Source: Actinoplanes cyaneus (GTDB taxonomy: Bacteria > Actinomycetota > Actinomycetes > Mycobacteriales > Micromonosporaceae). Taken from it: 64,000 bases of DNA. Below the pieces are notes generated by a model that was not told where the DNA came from, ran no database searches, and saw only the letters and a program-made list of their open reading frames with translations. The position numbers and the translations under genes were made by a program. The DNA is taken from contig NZ_BOMH01000025.1 of the NCBI RefSeq assembly GCF_016862095.1, forward strand, positions 62,001 to 126,000, given 5' to 3'. Within the stretch, counting starts at the first letter, position 1; every line of letters starts with the position of its first letter. Shown piece after piece: positions 24,261 to 32,614 of the stretch.

Positions 24261-25214
24261 TCAGTGCGCGATCAGTGGACGCGCCTCGTCCTCGTCGGCG
24301 ACGACCGGCTGTTCGGCGGGCTGCTCGGCGGGGATCGCCGCGATGCCGGCGAGGATCAGCGCGCCGCCGAGCATCTGCAGCAGGCTGAGCCGCTCCCCCA
24401 CCACGATCCACGCGAGGATCGAGGCGAAGACGACCTCCAGCAGTCCGACGAAGGAGGCGAGCCGTGACCCCAGACGACCGGACCCGAAGATCCCTGAGGC
24501 GTACGCGACAGCGGTCCCGAAGACAGCGACCACGCCCAGCGGCACCCACCACGGCACGACCGCCCCGAGCAGCGGCACGTCCCCGAAGGTGGCCGTCATC
24601 GGCACCACACCGGCCGCACCCGCCAGCCCGAGCACGAGCCCGCCGAGCAGCAGACCGACGCCGGCCAGCGCGACCGGCGGCAACCCGTCGGCGGGCCGGG
24701 CCGCGACCACGAAGTAGACGGCGCAGCCGATCGCCGCCCCGAACGCCAGGGCGAGCCCGGCCGGGTCCACGGCCTGCAACGCGCCCGGCCCGATGACCAG
24801 CACCAGCCCGCCGATGGCGAGCACCGAGCCGACCAGCACCGCCGGCCGGGGCAGGCGCCGGGTGACCACCCACGTCGCGAGCACGAGCAGCAGCGGAGCC
24901 AGGTATTCCACCAGCAGCGCTGTCGACACCGGCACCCGGCTGATCGCCGCGAAGTACGTCAGCTGGGTGAACGCGACGGCGATCACGCCCATCCCGAACA
25001 GCCGCCAGCGGCCGCGCCACAGCGCACCCCAGTTCCCGCGCAGCGAGAGCAGCACGAACGGCAGCAGCAGGAGCCCGGCGGCCAGCGCCCGGGCGGTGAC
25101 CGCGGCGGCCGGTGACCAGCCCGCCTCGAGGAGCGGCTTGATGAACGCGCCGGACGTGCCGAACGAGGCGGCCGAGATGACCGCGGCGGCCAGCCCGATG
25201 GACTGCGGTTTCAT
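24261..25214 (-). CDS. EamA/DMT-family transporter
   Basis: A 317-residue protein with ten hydrophobic helices in two EamA repeats: ISAASFGTSGAFIKPLLEAG in the first, and TAVAYASGIFGSGRLGSRLASFVGLLEVVFASILAW in the second. It probably exports amino acids or metabolites. It is divergent from a second CGNR regulator across 70 bp, repeating the regulator/exporter layout at 20.8-22.7 kb. Confidence 0.88.
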   Translation of the reverse strand: MKPQSIGLAAAVISAASFGTSGAFIKPLLEAGWSPAAAVTARALAAGLLLLPFVLLSLRGNWGALWRGRWRLFGMGVIAVAFTQLTYFAAISRVPVSTALLVEYLAPLLLVLATWVVTRRLPRPAVLVGSVLAIGGLVLVIGPGALQAVDPAGLALAFGAAIGCAVYFVVAARPADGLPPVALAGVGLLLGGLVLGLAGAAGVVPMTATFGDVPLLGAVVPWWVPLGVVAVFGTAVAYASGIFGSGRLGSRLASFVGLLEVVFASILAWIVVGERLSLLQMLGGALILAGIAAIPAEQPAEQPVVADEDEARPLIAH

Positions 25215-25284
25215 GGCAACTCCCGGGTCATGGACTAAGTTGGTTACGCCCCTGACGCTAGGCTCGGCTGAGTGAGGAGTCAAA

Positions 25285-25836
25285 TTGCTTTTTGCCCCTG
25301 ACACCGAGGAGGCTCTGGAGTTCGCGGCTGTGCTCGCCAACACCGACGCGGGCGCCTCCAAGTCCGGCTCCGACGAGCTCGCCACCGTGGACGGCCTGCG
25401 CCGGTTGCTCTCCGGCAACGTCTTCACCGGCCGCGTCGACTTCGACCAGGCGGAACTGGACGAGGTCCGCGAGGCACGCGCGCAGATCCGCGCGGTGTGG
25501 ACACTGGGCCGCGACGAGGCTGTCGAGGCGGTGAACCGGATGCTGCGTGAGGCACGCGCGGTGCCGTACCTGACCCGGCACGACGGCTCCGACTGGCACC
25601 TCCACGCCACCGACCCGGACGCGCCGCTCGCCGAGCGGATCCGGGTCGAGGCGGCGCTCGCCCTGATCGACGTCATCCGGATGAACGAGATGGGCCGCCT
25701 GCGCGTCTGCGCCGCCGACGACTGCACCGGCATCTTCATCGACCTGTCCCGCAACGGCTCGAAGCGCTTCTGCACCGTCCGCTGCGGGAACCGGATGAAC
25801 ATGGTCGCCTTCCGCGCCCGCAAGGCCTCCGCCTGA
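25285..25836 (+). CDS. CGNR zinc-finger regulator (ABATE domain), second copy
   Basis: A 183-residue protein with the canonical finger: CAADDCTGIFIDLSRNGSKRFCTVRCGNRMNMVAFRAR, i.e. CxxxxC then CxxxCGNR. The N-terminal ABATE domain spans about 5-130. The start is TTG 25285 after GAGGAG. It is divergent from the EamA transporter. The intergenic sequence lacks the GGTAAC palindrome of the first pair, so the two regulators should have different operators. Confidence 0.88.
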   Translation: MLFAPDTEEALEFAAVLANTDAGASKSGSDELATVDGLRRLLSGNVFTGRVDFDQAELDEVREARAQIRAVWTLGRDEAVEAVNRMLREARAVPYLTRHDGSDWHLHATDPDAPLAERIRVEAALALIDVIRMNEMGRLRVCAADDCTGIFIDLSRNGSKRFCTVRCGNRMNMVAFRARKASA

Positions 25837-25860
25837 TCCGCCGCGCGGCCCCCGGGCACG

Positions 25861-27135
25861 CTAGCCGAGGTCGGCCGGCAGCTCCCACAGCGCCCGCGGC
25901 AGGCGGGCGTTGCTCGCGCTCCAGATCATCGTCAACCGGCTCGTCCCGCCCGGCGCGGACAGGGCCACCATCGGTCTCGCCTGCTGGTTGAGCCCTTTCA
26001 GGCCGAAGAGCGCCACCTCGTGCTGCGGCGCCCGGCCGGCCGCGCGGCGCTCGTCCTGCCAGGTGCGGAACGCGTCGGCGAACCGCCACGGCGCACACCC
26101 GGCCAGCTGGTCGTAGAGGCTGCGCACCCAGGTCTCGGTGTACCGCGCGTACGAGTAACTGATCGGGAACCCGTCCAGGAGCGCGGCCAGATCGGCGTCG
26201 ACCTCGACGCCGGAGAGGGTCAGCGCGTCGGCGATCGCGTTGCGGTCGAGCAGGTCGGTGATCGGGCGCACCTGCTCGGCCGACGGCGCCTGCCAGCGCT
26301 GCCCGGGTGTCGTGTCCTGCCCGGACACCCGCCACAGCCAGGGCAGCCGGTCCCACCGATGGTCCTGGTTGACGTCGATGAGGGCCTCGACCCGGGCGAC
26401 CAGTTCCCCGCCGTCGTTGCGCACCGACAGCCACGGGCCGCGCCTGCCGAGCACGATCCCGTAGCCGGTCAGCGCGACCACGGCACTGCGCGAGTACCGC
26501 CCGTTGCGGTCCCGCGGGAAGTGGAAGCAGACCTGCGCGTGATCCAGATCGGTCAGATCGGCAGCCAGCACGGGCCGCTGCACCGCCGGGACCGTGGACT
26601 CGTCGACCTCGATCCGGACCCGGCCGGCCCGGGCCGCGTCGGTGCGGGCGGCGAGCAGCTTGGCACGCCGGGCGGGCCGCCGGGGGTCGGGCGGCGGCGG
26701 GGTGGCCCGCAGCGTGTCCCGGTAGCTGTGCCAGAGGCGGATCGCGTCGACCACGCCCTCCTCGGTGCCGACCAGCTGCCGCGGCGCCCACACCGCGCCG
26801 CTGTCACCCGGCTCGTCGAGCGTGGTCACCTCGAAGTAGACGTCGCCGACCAGGTCGTACTCCAGGTCGACGTCGCGCGCCCACAGGTGCGGGTCGGTCG
26901 AGGATTCACCCGTGCGGTGCGCGGCGACCACGGTGACCTGCATGCTGCCCGGCCCGTCCGGCTCGTCGACGATCAGGCCGGTCAGCCCGTCCGGGATCTG
27001 GCCGTAGAAGTCGTAGTACGGGGTGAGGAGGCCGAACGACACCGGGATGCTCAGCCGGCGCAGCCGTCCGACGACGCCGGCAAGCAGTCGCTGGCGCTGG
27101 TCACGGTGTCTGTCGAGAGGCGCGGACACGCGCAC
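25861..27135 (-). CDS. Large hypothetical cytoplasmic protein
   Basis: A 424-residue protein with a GTG start; a second GTG two codons on is possible. No signal peptide, membrane helix or known motif is seen. It is rich in Trp, Asp and Arg, with repeated beta-type stretches (GLLTPYYDFYGQIPDGLTGL, YFEVTTLDE, LSVRNDGGELVARVEALIDV). Its start overlaps the end of the MddA-like gene by 35 bp, so the two are probably co-transcribed. I cannot assign a function. Confidence 0.6.
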   Translation of the reverse strand: MRVSAPLDRHRDQRQRLLAGVVGRLRRLSIPVSFGLLTPYYDFYGQIPDGLTGLIVDEPDGPGSMQVTVVAAHRTGESSTDPHLWARDVDLEYDLVGDVYFEVTTLDEPGDSGAVWAPRQLVGTEEGVVDAIRLWHSYRDTLRATPPPPDPRRPARRAKLLAARTDAARAGRVRIEVDESTVPAVQRPVLAADLTDLDHAQVCFHFPRDRNGRYSRSAVVALTGYGIVLGRRGPWLSVRNDGGELVARVEALIDVNQDHRWDRLPWLWRVSGQDTTPGQRWQAPSAEQVRPITDLLDRNAIADALTLSGVEVDADLAALLDGFPISYSYARYTETWVRSLYDQLAGCAPWRFADAFRTWQDERRAAGRAPQHEVALFGLKGLNQQARPMVALSAPGGTSRLTMIWSASNARLPRALWELPADLG

Positions 27136-27835
27136 GATCGTAGCGCCGAATCGCTCCGGGCACGATCGACGGGACTCGCTGCGCGTACCGCCGATATTCC
27201 TCGCCGTAGCGAGCGCGCAGGTCGCGTTCCTCGAATCGGATTCCGATCAGGATGTACACCGTTCCGGAGATCGCGAAGAAAAGGTGTCCCACGCTCATCC
27301 GCGGGGTCGCCCAGAAAGCGATCACCATGCCGAGCATCATCGGGTGCCGCAGCCGGCGATAGAGCCGGCTCTCGGTGAATGCCGGCTCGCGGTATTCCTG
27401 GCCGCGCCACCGCGTGTAAGCCTGCTTCAGGCCGAACAGGTCCCAGTGGTCCACCATGTAGGTCGACCAGATCACCAGCGCCCAGCCGGCCGCGTAGACC
27501 ACCCACAGCAGCCCGCTGACCTGCCAGATCACGTGTGGAGCGGGCTGCCACCAGGAGAGCAGCGCCAGCATCACGAGGCTCGCGGCCAGCACGAACGTGG
27601 CGCGTTCGGCGGCTTGCGGAATCAGTCGGGTCAATCTCTTCTTGAATCCGGCCCGAGCCATGATCGTGTGCTGCACGGCGAAGGCCAGCAGCAGCGCGCC
27701 GTCGATCGCCAGGGCTGCCGGCGCCGGCAGCCCGGCCGGATCGTCGATCGGGCCGGTGAGGAAAACGATCGCCCAGGCGATGCTGGACAGAAACGCGGCA
27801 TAGGCGACAGCGGCGTAGCCGAGAACAATCATCAC
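27101..27835 (-). CDS. Methanethiol S-methyltransferase-like membrane protein (MddA/NnrU type)
   Basis: A 244-residue protein with about six TM helices. AVQHTIMARAGFK, STYMVDHWDLFGLKQ, YREPAFTESRLYRRLRHPMMLG, AFWATPRMSVGHLFFAISGTVYILIGIRFEERDL and YGEEYRRYAQRVP match MddA, which methylates methanethiol to dimethyl sulfide, and more broadly the isoprenylcysteine methyltransferase-like fold with the conserved RHP and EERDL motifs. The exact thiol substrate is not certain. Confidence 0.75.
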   Translation of the reverse strand: MMIVLGYAAVAYAAFLSSIAWAIVFLTGPIDDPAGLPAPAALAIDGALLLAFAVQHTIMARAGFKKRLTRLIPQAAERATFVLAASLVMLALLSWWQPAPHVIWQVSGLLWVVYAAGWALVIWSTYMVDHWDLFGLKQAYTRWRGQEYREPAFTESRLYRRLRHPMMLGMVIAFWATPRMSVGHLFFAISGTVYILIGIRFEERDLRARYGEEYRRYAQRVPSIVPGAIRRYDRARVRASRQTP

Positions 27836-27880
27836 CCCATTCTGAGCACGGCGGACCGGCGGGGCAGGCCGGGAAATACC

Positions 27881-28906
27881 TCAGTTCGCGCCGCCGGTCG
27901 CCACGTACCAGGCGGCGATCTGCGCCCGTGACCGGAAGTCCATCCGCAGCCGGATCCGCTCGACGTGCGCCTCCGCGGACCGCTCCGCGATGCCGAGCCG
28001 CTCGCCGATCTCCCGGTTGGTGCAGCCCTGCGCGATCAGCCCGGCGACCTCCCGCTGCCGCGCGGTCAGCGCCGGAACAGCGCCACGCCGCCGCACCGGC
28101 AGCCCGAGGAAGCGCCGGATCTCCCGGATCAGCGGCTCGGGATCACCCACGTACGGCAGATGGGAACGCCCCGGGATCACCGCGAACCGTGCGCCCGGAA
28201 TCCCGTCCGCGAGCCGCCGCCCCTGCTCGATCGGGGCCGCCCGGTCGCGCTCGCGATGCACCACCAGCGTCGGTGCGGTGACCCTCCTCAGAAGATCAAG
28301 GACGTCGATTCGGTACGCCATGAGCAGCATCGCGCAGGCCGTCTCCGCGCTCGCCGACTCGCGCTGGTACCGGGCGAACGCCGTCCGCGCCGGCCCCTCG
28401 ACGTCCGGCGCGAACACGTCCCCGAGCAGTCCCGACGCCAGCCCCCAGTGCTGCCGCACCAGCCCGAGCACGTGGGTCTGGATCTCCGGCGCCGCCACGT
28501 CGGGCCCGTACGCCCAGCCGCCGTAGAGCACGAGCCGCGACACGCTCGACGGGTGCCGCGCCGCCCATGCCGCCGCGACCGCCGCCCCGCTGGAGACGCC
28601 CATCAGGTCGCACCGATCAGTTCCGGTCGCGTCGAGCACCGCCCGGAGCGCGTCGAACTCGTCCTCCAGCGTGTGATCCGGGGACACGGCCGGGGTGGAC
28701 AGGCCACAGCCCGGTTTGTCGTACCGGATGAGCCGTCGCCCTTCGGAGAGCGCCTCGAAGAAGCCGCGCTCGGCGGGCAGCGCCCAGCTCAGCTCCAGGT
28801 GACTGAGCCATCCGTTGACGTAGACCAGCGGTGGCCCGCTGCCACTGACCGCGTAGGCGACGCGTGCCCCGCCCGGCGACCGCGTCCACGCGACGCGCTG
28901 TCCCAT
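27881..28906 (-). CDS. Alpha/beta-hydrolase fused to a LuxR-type DNA-binding domain
   Basis: A 341-residue protein. Residues about 10-265 form an alpha/beta-hydrolase (VNGWLSHLELSW, RYDKPGCGLS, nucleophile in GVSSGAAVA, VVHRERDRAAP, PGRSHLPY). Residues about 275-335 are a LuxR HTH (LTARQREVAGLIAQGCTNREIGERLGIAERSAEAHVERIRLRM). Such fusions may use the hydrolase fold as a ligand sensor for transcription. The ATG is 6 nt after TAGACT (leaderless). It is divergent from the CMD-family gene, which may be its target. Confidence 0.88.
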   Translation of the reverse strand: MGQRVAWTRSPGGARVAYAVSGSGPPLVYVNGWLSHLELSWALPAERGFFEALSEGRRLIRYDKPGCGLSTPAVSPDHTLEDEFDALRAVLDATGTDRCDLMGVSSGAAVAAAWAARHPSSVSRLVLYGGWAYGPDVAAPEIQTHVLGLVRQHWGLASGLLGDVFAPDVEGPARTAFARYQRESASAETACAMLLMAYRIDVLDLLRRVTAPTLVVHRERDRAAPIEQGRRLADGIPGARFAVIPGRSHLPYVGDPEPLIREIRRFLGLPVRRRGAVPALTARQREVAGLIAQGCTNREIGERLGIAERSAEAHVERIRLRMDFRSRAQIAAWYVATGGAN

Positions 28907-28998
28907 CCGCCGAGTCTATGAGACCCAGGTCACGTCACAATCCGGCAGCCCGGACGGTCATAGAGGTGTCAGCAGCTCCACGGCGAAGGAGATACATC

Positions 28999-29472
28999 AT
29001 GAGCATCCGGCTGAACTTCCAGAGCAGTGAGGTCGCCACCAAGGCCTACAAGGGCTTCCTCGCGGTCACCCGCGCCGTGGCGTCGTCGCCGCTGCCGGAG
29101 TCGACTGCCCACCTGGTCGAGATCCGGGCCAGCCAGATCAACGGCTGCGCGTTCTGCATCGACATGCACACCAAGGACGCGGTGCATGCCGGCGAGACCC
29201 ACCAGCGGCTGCACCTGGTCGCCGGCTGGCGCGAGGCCACCGTCTTCACCGAGGCCGAGCGGGCCGCGCTGGAACTCGCCGAGCAGGGCACCCGGATCGC
29301 CGACGCGGCCGGCGGCGTTCCCGACGAGGTGTGGGAGAACGCCGCCAAGCACTACGACGACGAGCAGCTCGCCGCCCTGGTGTCGCTGATCGCGGTCATC
29401 AACTCCTGGAACCGCCTGAACGTCATCCTGCAGAACCCGGCCGGCGACTACGTCCCCGGCCAGCACGGCTGA
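28999..29472 (+). CDS. Carboxymuconolactone decarboxylase-family (AhpD-like) protein
   Basis: A 157-residue all-helical protein. EIRASQINGCAFCIDMHTKDA contains the CxxC and downstream His of the AhpD core. This is the thiol site used in alkylhydroperoxide reduction and is typical of peroxidase-type CMD proteins. VSLIAVINSWNRLNV is the conserved C-terminal helix. GAAGGAG precedes the ATG by 10 nt. It is followed by a strong terminator. Confidence 0.9.
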   Translation: MSIRLNFQSSEVATKAYKGFLAVTRAVASSPLPESTAHLVEIRASQINGCAFCIDMHTKDAVHAGETHQRLHLVAGWREATVFTEAERAALELAEQGTRIADAAGGVPDEVWENAAKHYDDEQLAALVSLIAVINSWNRLNVILQNPAGDYVPGQHG

Positions 29473-29485
29473 CCCGAGGCCCCTC

Positions 29486-29514
29486 GTGCGGGGACGGATC
29501 GGCCGTCCCCGCAC
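29486..29514 (+). terminator. Strong hairpin after the CMD-family gene
   Basis: GTGCGGGGACGG (29486-29497) pairs perfectly with CCGTCCCCGCAC (29503-29514) around a 5-nt loop. The stem begins 14 nt after the stop codon. No T-run follows. Confidence 0.7.
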
Positions 29515-29780
29515 GCCGGCCGGCGTGATCGGACCGCCTACCGGAACGGCCATTGAGGACTGCTACCGGAACTTCCGGAAAGCATTGCTTCGCTTGCGAA
29601 GTATCGGAAACAAACCTACAAATACTTGACTTGACAAATTCCTGCCGGACCCGTTCACTCCCCTGGCAACGTGATCTTGCGCTCTCTGCGCAACCCGGCC
29701 ACGGTCCAGCTCATCAGCGGATTCGCGTCACGCATCAGGCGTCGGCGCGGATCCGCGTCGTTCGTCAGGAGTCGTCAGGG
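29515..29780. other. Intergenic stretch with a locally AT-rich patch
   Basis: This gap holds no gene. Around 29595-29640 it is markedly AT-richer than the rest of the window and contains TTGACTTGACA (about 29626-29636), which could serve as a -35 for the AbfB-domain gene. No convincing -10 is seen at the right distance. Confidence 0.35.
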
Positions 29781-30557
29781 ATGCCGGAGAATGCCGGTCG
29801 CGAGACATCGAGCCGCGCGCTGCTCGTACTCGCCGTGACCACAGTGCTCGCGGTGCTGGGTTTCGCCACGGCGGTCACCATCCTGCAGGCCGGCTCGCCG
29901 TCGTCGCCGAACCCGCCGGCGCCTCCGCTGAACTGGGCGATGCCCACGCCCTCGCCGGCGGTCTCGATCCTGCCGGCGCCCAGCGCCGCACTGCCCACCG
30001 GCTCCTACCAGCCGCCGATCGACACCCGCCCGGTGCGTGACGGCGCCCGCCCGCAGCCGGGAACCACAGCCCGGCACAGCGCTCCCGCCTCGCGGAGCGC
30101 GGCCGCGGTGCGAACCAGCAGCACACCGCCGGGCCTCGTCGTCGGCACCACCATCGGGCTGGGCCTGCCGATCATGCCCGGATACCGGGTGCGGTACCGG
30201 GACTCCGCCGTCGGCGTCGGCGTGATCACGGCGGCGGACGCCCCGGCGGACCGGATGGACGCCAGGTTCGTCACCAGGGCGGGACGGGCGGACGCCGGCT
30301 GCCTGTCGTTCGAGTCGGCCGGCCGCCCCGGCTACTTCCTGCGGCACCGCGATTTCGTGCTGCGCCTGGAACAGGCCACGGGCGCCCCGCTGTTCGACCG
30401 GGACGCCACCTTCTGCCCCGTGGCGAACGGCGACGGGACGGCACTGCGATCCGTCAACTACCCCGACCGCCACCTCGTGGTGGCCGGCGGCGGCATCCAG
30501 CTGGCGGCGGTGCCGGCCCGATGGGCGACCGGCTTCCAGGCCCTCGCTCCACTCTGA
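29781..30557 (+). CDS. Membrane-anchored protein with AbfB (arabinose-binding) domain
   Basis: A 258-residue protein. One N-terminal TM helix (about 14-34) is followed by a Pro/Ser/Thr-rich linker (35-115) and a C-terminal beta-trefoil of the AbfB type. The trefoil shows GYRVRYRDSAVGVGVI, DARFVTRAGRADAGCLSFESAGRPGYFLRHRDFVLRLE and SVNYPDRHLV. AbfB modules bind arabinose side chains of plant polysaccharides. No catalytic module is attached, so it is a surface sugar-binding protein. Confidence 0.75.
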   Translation: MPENAGRETSSRALLVLAVTTVLAVLGFATAVTILQAGSPSSPNPPAPPLNWAMPTPSPAVSILPAPSAALPTGSYQPPIDTRPVRDGARPQPGTTARHSAPASRSAAAVRTSSTPPGLVVGTTIGLGLPIMPGYRVRYRDSAVGVGVITAADAPADRMDARFVTRAGRADAGCLSFESAGRPGYFLRHRDFVLRLEQATGAPLFDRDATFCPVANGDGTALRSVNYPDRHLVVAGGGIQLAAVPARWATGFQALAPL

Positions 30558-30609
30558 CGCCGGCTCCTCCGCCGACCGCCTCGAGTACCGCGCTACCGGC
30601 CGCGAGTGG

Positions 30610-31012
30610 TCATGCGCTGGTTTGGTTGCGGTAGGCCGCCCACTGCGATGTCCACGCCGCCAGATCGTGGATCCAGGCTGCGGTGGCTCCCGCGGCCTTG
30701 GACGCCCACTTCTGCGCGTTCTTCGTCGCGAAGAAGTCCAGAACTTCCGCGTCGACCGATCCCCACGCGGGATGCCGCGACAGGCGAGTAGGACCCGCGG
30801 ACGGCCTCACTCACCCGCAGCTCGAAGCGCAACGACCGGACACCGAAATCGGTGTGGGCCGCCTTCACGAACACCTTCCCGCGCGTGCCGGTGACGGTCG
30901 CGGCGATCTCCGCATGGTCACCGGCCGTCGCCGGGGTGGCGTGGGTTCCTCCCACCCGGTCGGCTATCTCTTCCGTGACGGCCTTGGGCAGAGCGGCCCA
31001 GTCAGTGCGCAT
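30610..31012 (-). pseudogene. Aminoglycoside-phosphotransferase-like gene with internal deletion
   Basis: The 5' part (from ATG 31012) encodes MRTDWAALPKAVTEEIADR and KVFVKAAHTDFGVRSLRFE, a typical N-terminus with the P-loop lysine of APH-like kinases. After about 70 codons the frame loses similarity. A family-like C-terminus (VDAEVLDFFATKNAQKW, AAWTSQWAAYRNQ) then appears in another frame ending at 30610. The HxDxxxxN and DxD catalytic centre, about 200 residues, is absent, so an internal deletion destroyed the enzyme. In the 180 bp upstream I see no established gene. Confidence 0.6.
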
Positions 31013-31192
31013 CGGTCAGGTGGCCCTTTCAGATTCCCGGGTTCGGCGGGCAGCAGGACTTCGCCTCGCCGTCCCAGAACACGCGTGAGCGGCCCGGTCG
31101 AGCCGGCCGTGCTGGTGCCAGGCCCGGGAGGTGCCGACCGGATCCCCGGCCGTGGCGTTCACGGGATGAGCACAGCGACAACGGCGTCCAGG

Positions 31193-31630
31193 TCAAGTCT
31201 TGCGGCGGATCTCGGCTGTGGCGGCCTGCAACGCGGGCGCCGCCTTCTCGAAGAAGTCGAAGAGCAACTCGATCTGCTCCGGCGTGTACTGCTGGAGCAA
31301 GGCGCCCAGATGCCGCCGGGCCGGGCCGGTGATCGCGTCGATGTCGAGGTTCGGCACGTGCTCGACCAGCACCCGGCGACGGTCGGCCGGGTCGGCGACC
31401 CGGCGGGCGTGCCCTAGTCGTTCCAGCCGGTCGATGAGCCGCGTGGTGGCGCCGGTGGTCAGGCCGGTCCGCTCGGCGAGCGCGCCCGAGGTCAACGGCC
31501 CGGCCTGCTCCAGGACGCTGAGCGCGAACCAGTCGGTGGTGTTCAGCCCGGCGGCCGTGGCGAGGGCGACCCCGTTGAGGCCGACCGCGTCGAGGTAGCG
31601 CCGGAAAACCTGGTGCGCGTCCGCCCGCAT
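31193..31630 (-). CDS. MarR-family regulator
   Basis: A 145-residue winged-helix protein. LNTTDWFALSVLEQAGPLTSGALAERTGLTTGATTRLIDRLERLGHARRVADPADRRRVLVEH carries the recognition helix and DxRxxR wing of MarR. It is divergent from an NTF2-like protein with an inverted repeat in the 53-bp gap, which it probably binds. Confidence 0.92.
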   Translation of the reverse strand: MRADAHQVFRRYLDAVGLNGVALATAAGLNTTDWFALSVLEQAGPLTSGALAERTGLTTGATTRLIDRLERLGHARRVADPADRRRVLVEHVPNLDIDAITGPARRHLGALLQQYTPEQIELLFDFFEKAAPALQAATAEIRRKT

Positions 31631-31649
31631 TTAGCTTCCCTCGGTTAGT

Positions 31650-31669
31650 ATCTGCACAAGCGCAGATAT
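31650..31669. promoter_or_regulatory. Inverted repeat operator between MarR and NTF2-like genes
   Basis: TATCTGC-ACAAGC-GCAGATA is a 7-bp perfect inverted repeat with a 6-bp spacer, centred in the 53-bp divergent region. Its size and position suit a MarR dimer repressing both genes. Confidence 0.65.
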
Positions 31670-31683
31670 TACCGGGAGGAACA

Positions 31684-32136
31684 ATGGTTGGCGAGCGGAT
31701 CGACGACCGGCGTGCCGTCGAGGCGACGATCGACGCGCTGCGGCAGGCGTGGGCACGGCACGACCACCAGGCGTACGCGGACCAGTTCACCATCGACGCG
31801 ACGTATGTGACCTGGGTCGGGACCAGGTATCAGGGGCGGACCGACATCGCCGGCAGCCATCGTGAGCTGTGGTCGAGGTTCCTCAAGGGCACGACCCTCG
31901 TGGATGAGATCACCGACGTCCGGTTCCTCGGCCCGGACACCGCCGTCGTGACGAGCCGCGGCGACGTGCTGAAGGGCAACCGGGCCGGGCGGCTCGGCAA
32001 GGTGCAGACCTATGTGCTGGTCCGCGACCCGGATACGCGCTGGCGGATCGCAGCGTTCCAGAACACCAAGCACAAAGCGCTGGCCGAGGCCGTGTCATTT
32101 CGTGTCGCGCCCGGCCTTCGCCCCGGCAGCCAGTGA
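31684..32136 (+). CDS. SgcJ/EcaC-type NTF2-like protein
   Basis: A 150-residue cone-shaped alpha+beta protein. AVEATIDALRQAWARHDHQAYADQFTIDATYVTWVG and RGRTDIAGSHRELW-like sequence (YQGRTDIAGSHRELW), then TRGDV and WRIAAFQNT, match the SgcJ/EcaC family. These bind small aromatic or isoprenoid ligands, and some are cyclases. It starts after GGGAGG. The 3' end overlaps the convergent response regulator by 42 bp. Confidence 0.82.
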   Translation: MVGERIDDRRAVEATIDALRQAWARHDHQAYADQFTIDATYVTWVGTRYQGRTDIAGSHRELWSRFLKGTTLVDEITDVRFLGPDTAVVTSRGDVLKGNRAGRLGKVQTYVLVRDPDTRWRIAAFQNTKHKALAEAVSFRVAPGLRPGSQ

Positions 32137-32484
32137 GGCGTTGACGCAGCTCAACATCTCGGCAGCGGTGAAGGGCTTGTGCAGCAGAGCGGTGGCGCCG
32201 GCCGTGATCACCCGGTCGTCGTCGGGCATGAGCACGCCGCTGATGAAGATGATCGGCGTCAGTTCGGTCGCCGGGTTGCCACGGATCTTCGCGCAGAGCT
32301 CCAGCCCGTCCATCTCCGGCATGTCGACGTCGCTGATGACCAGGTCCGGGTCGTGGAACAGTACGGCCCGCCAACCCTGGGCGCCGTCCTCGGCGGAGAT
32401 CACCCGATGGCCTGCCCGGCGCATCAGCAGCAGCGAGATCTCCCGGATGTCCGGATCATCCTCTGCCATGACAATGGTCGCCAT
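32095..32484 (-). CDS. Single-domain response regulator (REC only)
   Basis: A 129-residue receiver domain without an output domain. Acidic pocket residues lie in AEDDPD (8-12), the phospho-acceptor is D52 in VISDVDMPEMDG, and the conserved Lys is K103 in LHKPF. It probably relays phosphate by protein contact. No histidine kinase is nearby. It is divergent from a hydrolase gene. Confidence 0.92.
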   Translation of the reverse strand: MATIVMAEDDPDIREISLLLMRRAGHRVISAEDGAQGWRAVLFHDPDLVISDVDMPEMDGLELCAKIRGNPATELTPIIFISGVLMPDDDRVITAGATALLHKPFTAAEMLSCVNASLAAGAKAGRDTK

Positions 32485-32525
32485 GGCGGTGAGATGCCCC
32501 GTACAACCATCGACTAACGTCCGAC

Positions 32526-32545
32526 CTTCTACAACCGGGTAGAAG
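32526..32545. promoter_or_regulatory. Inverted repeat 1 in the REC/hydrolase intergenic region
   Basis: CTTCTAC-AACCGG-GTAGAAG is a perfect 7-bp inverted repeat with a 6-bp spacer, about 42 bp upstream of the response regulator start. It could be an operator for either divergent gene. Confidence 0.4.
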
Positions 32546-32570
32546 ATGGCCGTTCACCGACGAGGACCTC

Positions 32571-32595
32571 ATAGCGGACACGCTCTGTCCGCTAT
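32571..32595. promoter_or_regulatory. Inverted repeat 2: TetR-like operator before the hydrolase
   Basis: ATAGCGGACA (32571-32580) and TGTCCGCTAT (32586-32595) form a perfect 10-bp inverted repeat with a 5-bp centre. It ends 6 bp before the TAGCGT box (32602-32607) that likely serves as the -10 for the leaderless hydrolase gene. AGCGGACA/TGTCCGCT resembles operators of TetR-type repressors, yet no such gene is adjacent. Confidence 0.6.
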
Positions 32596-32614
32596 TCACC
32601 CTAGCGTCGACGGC

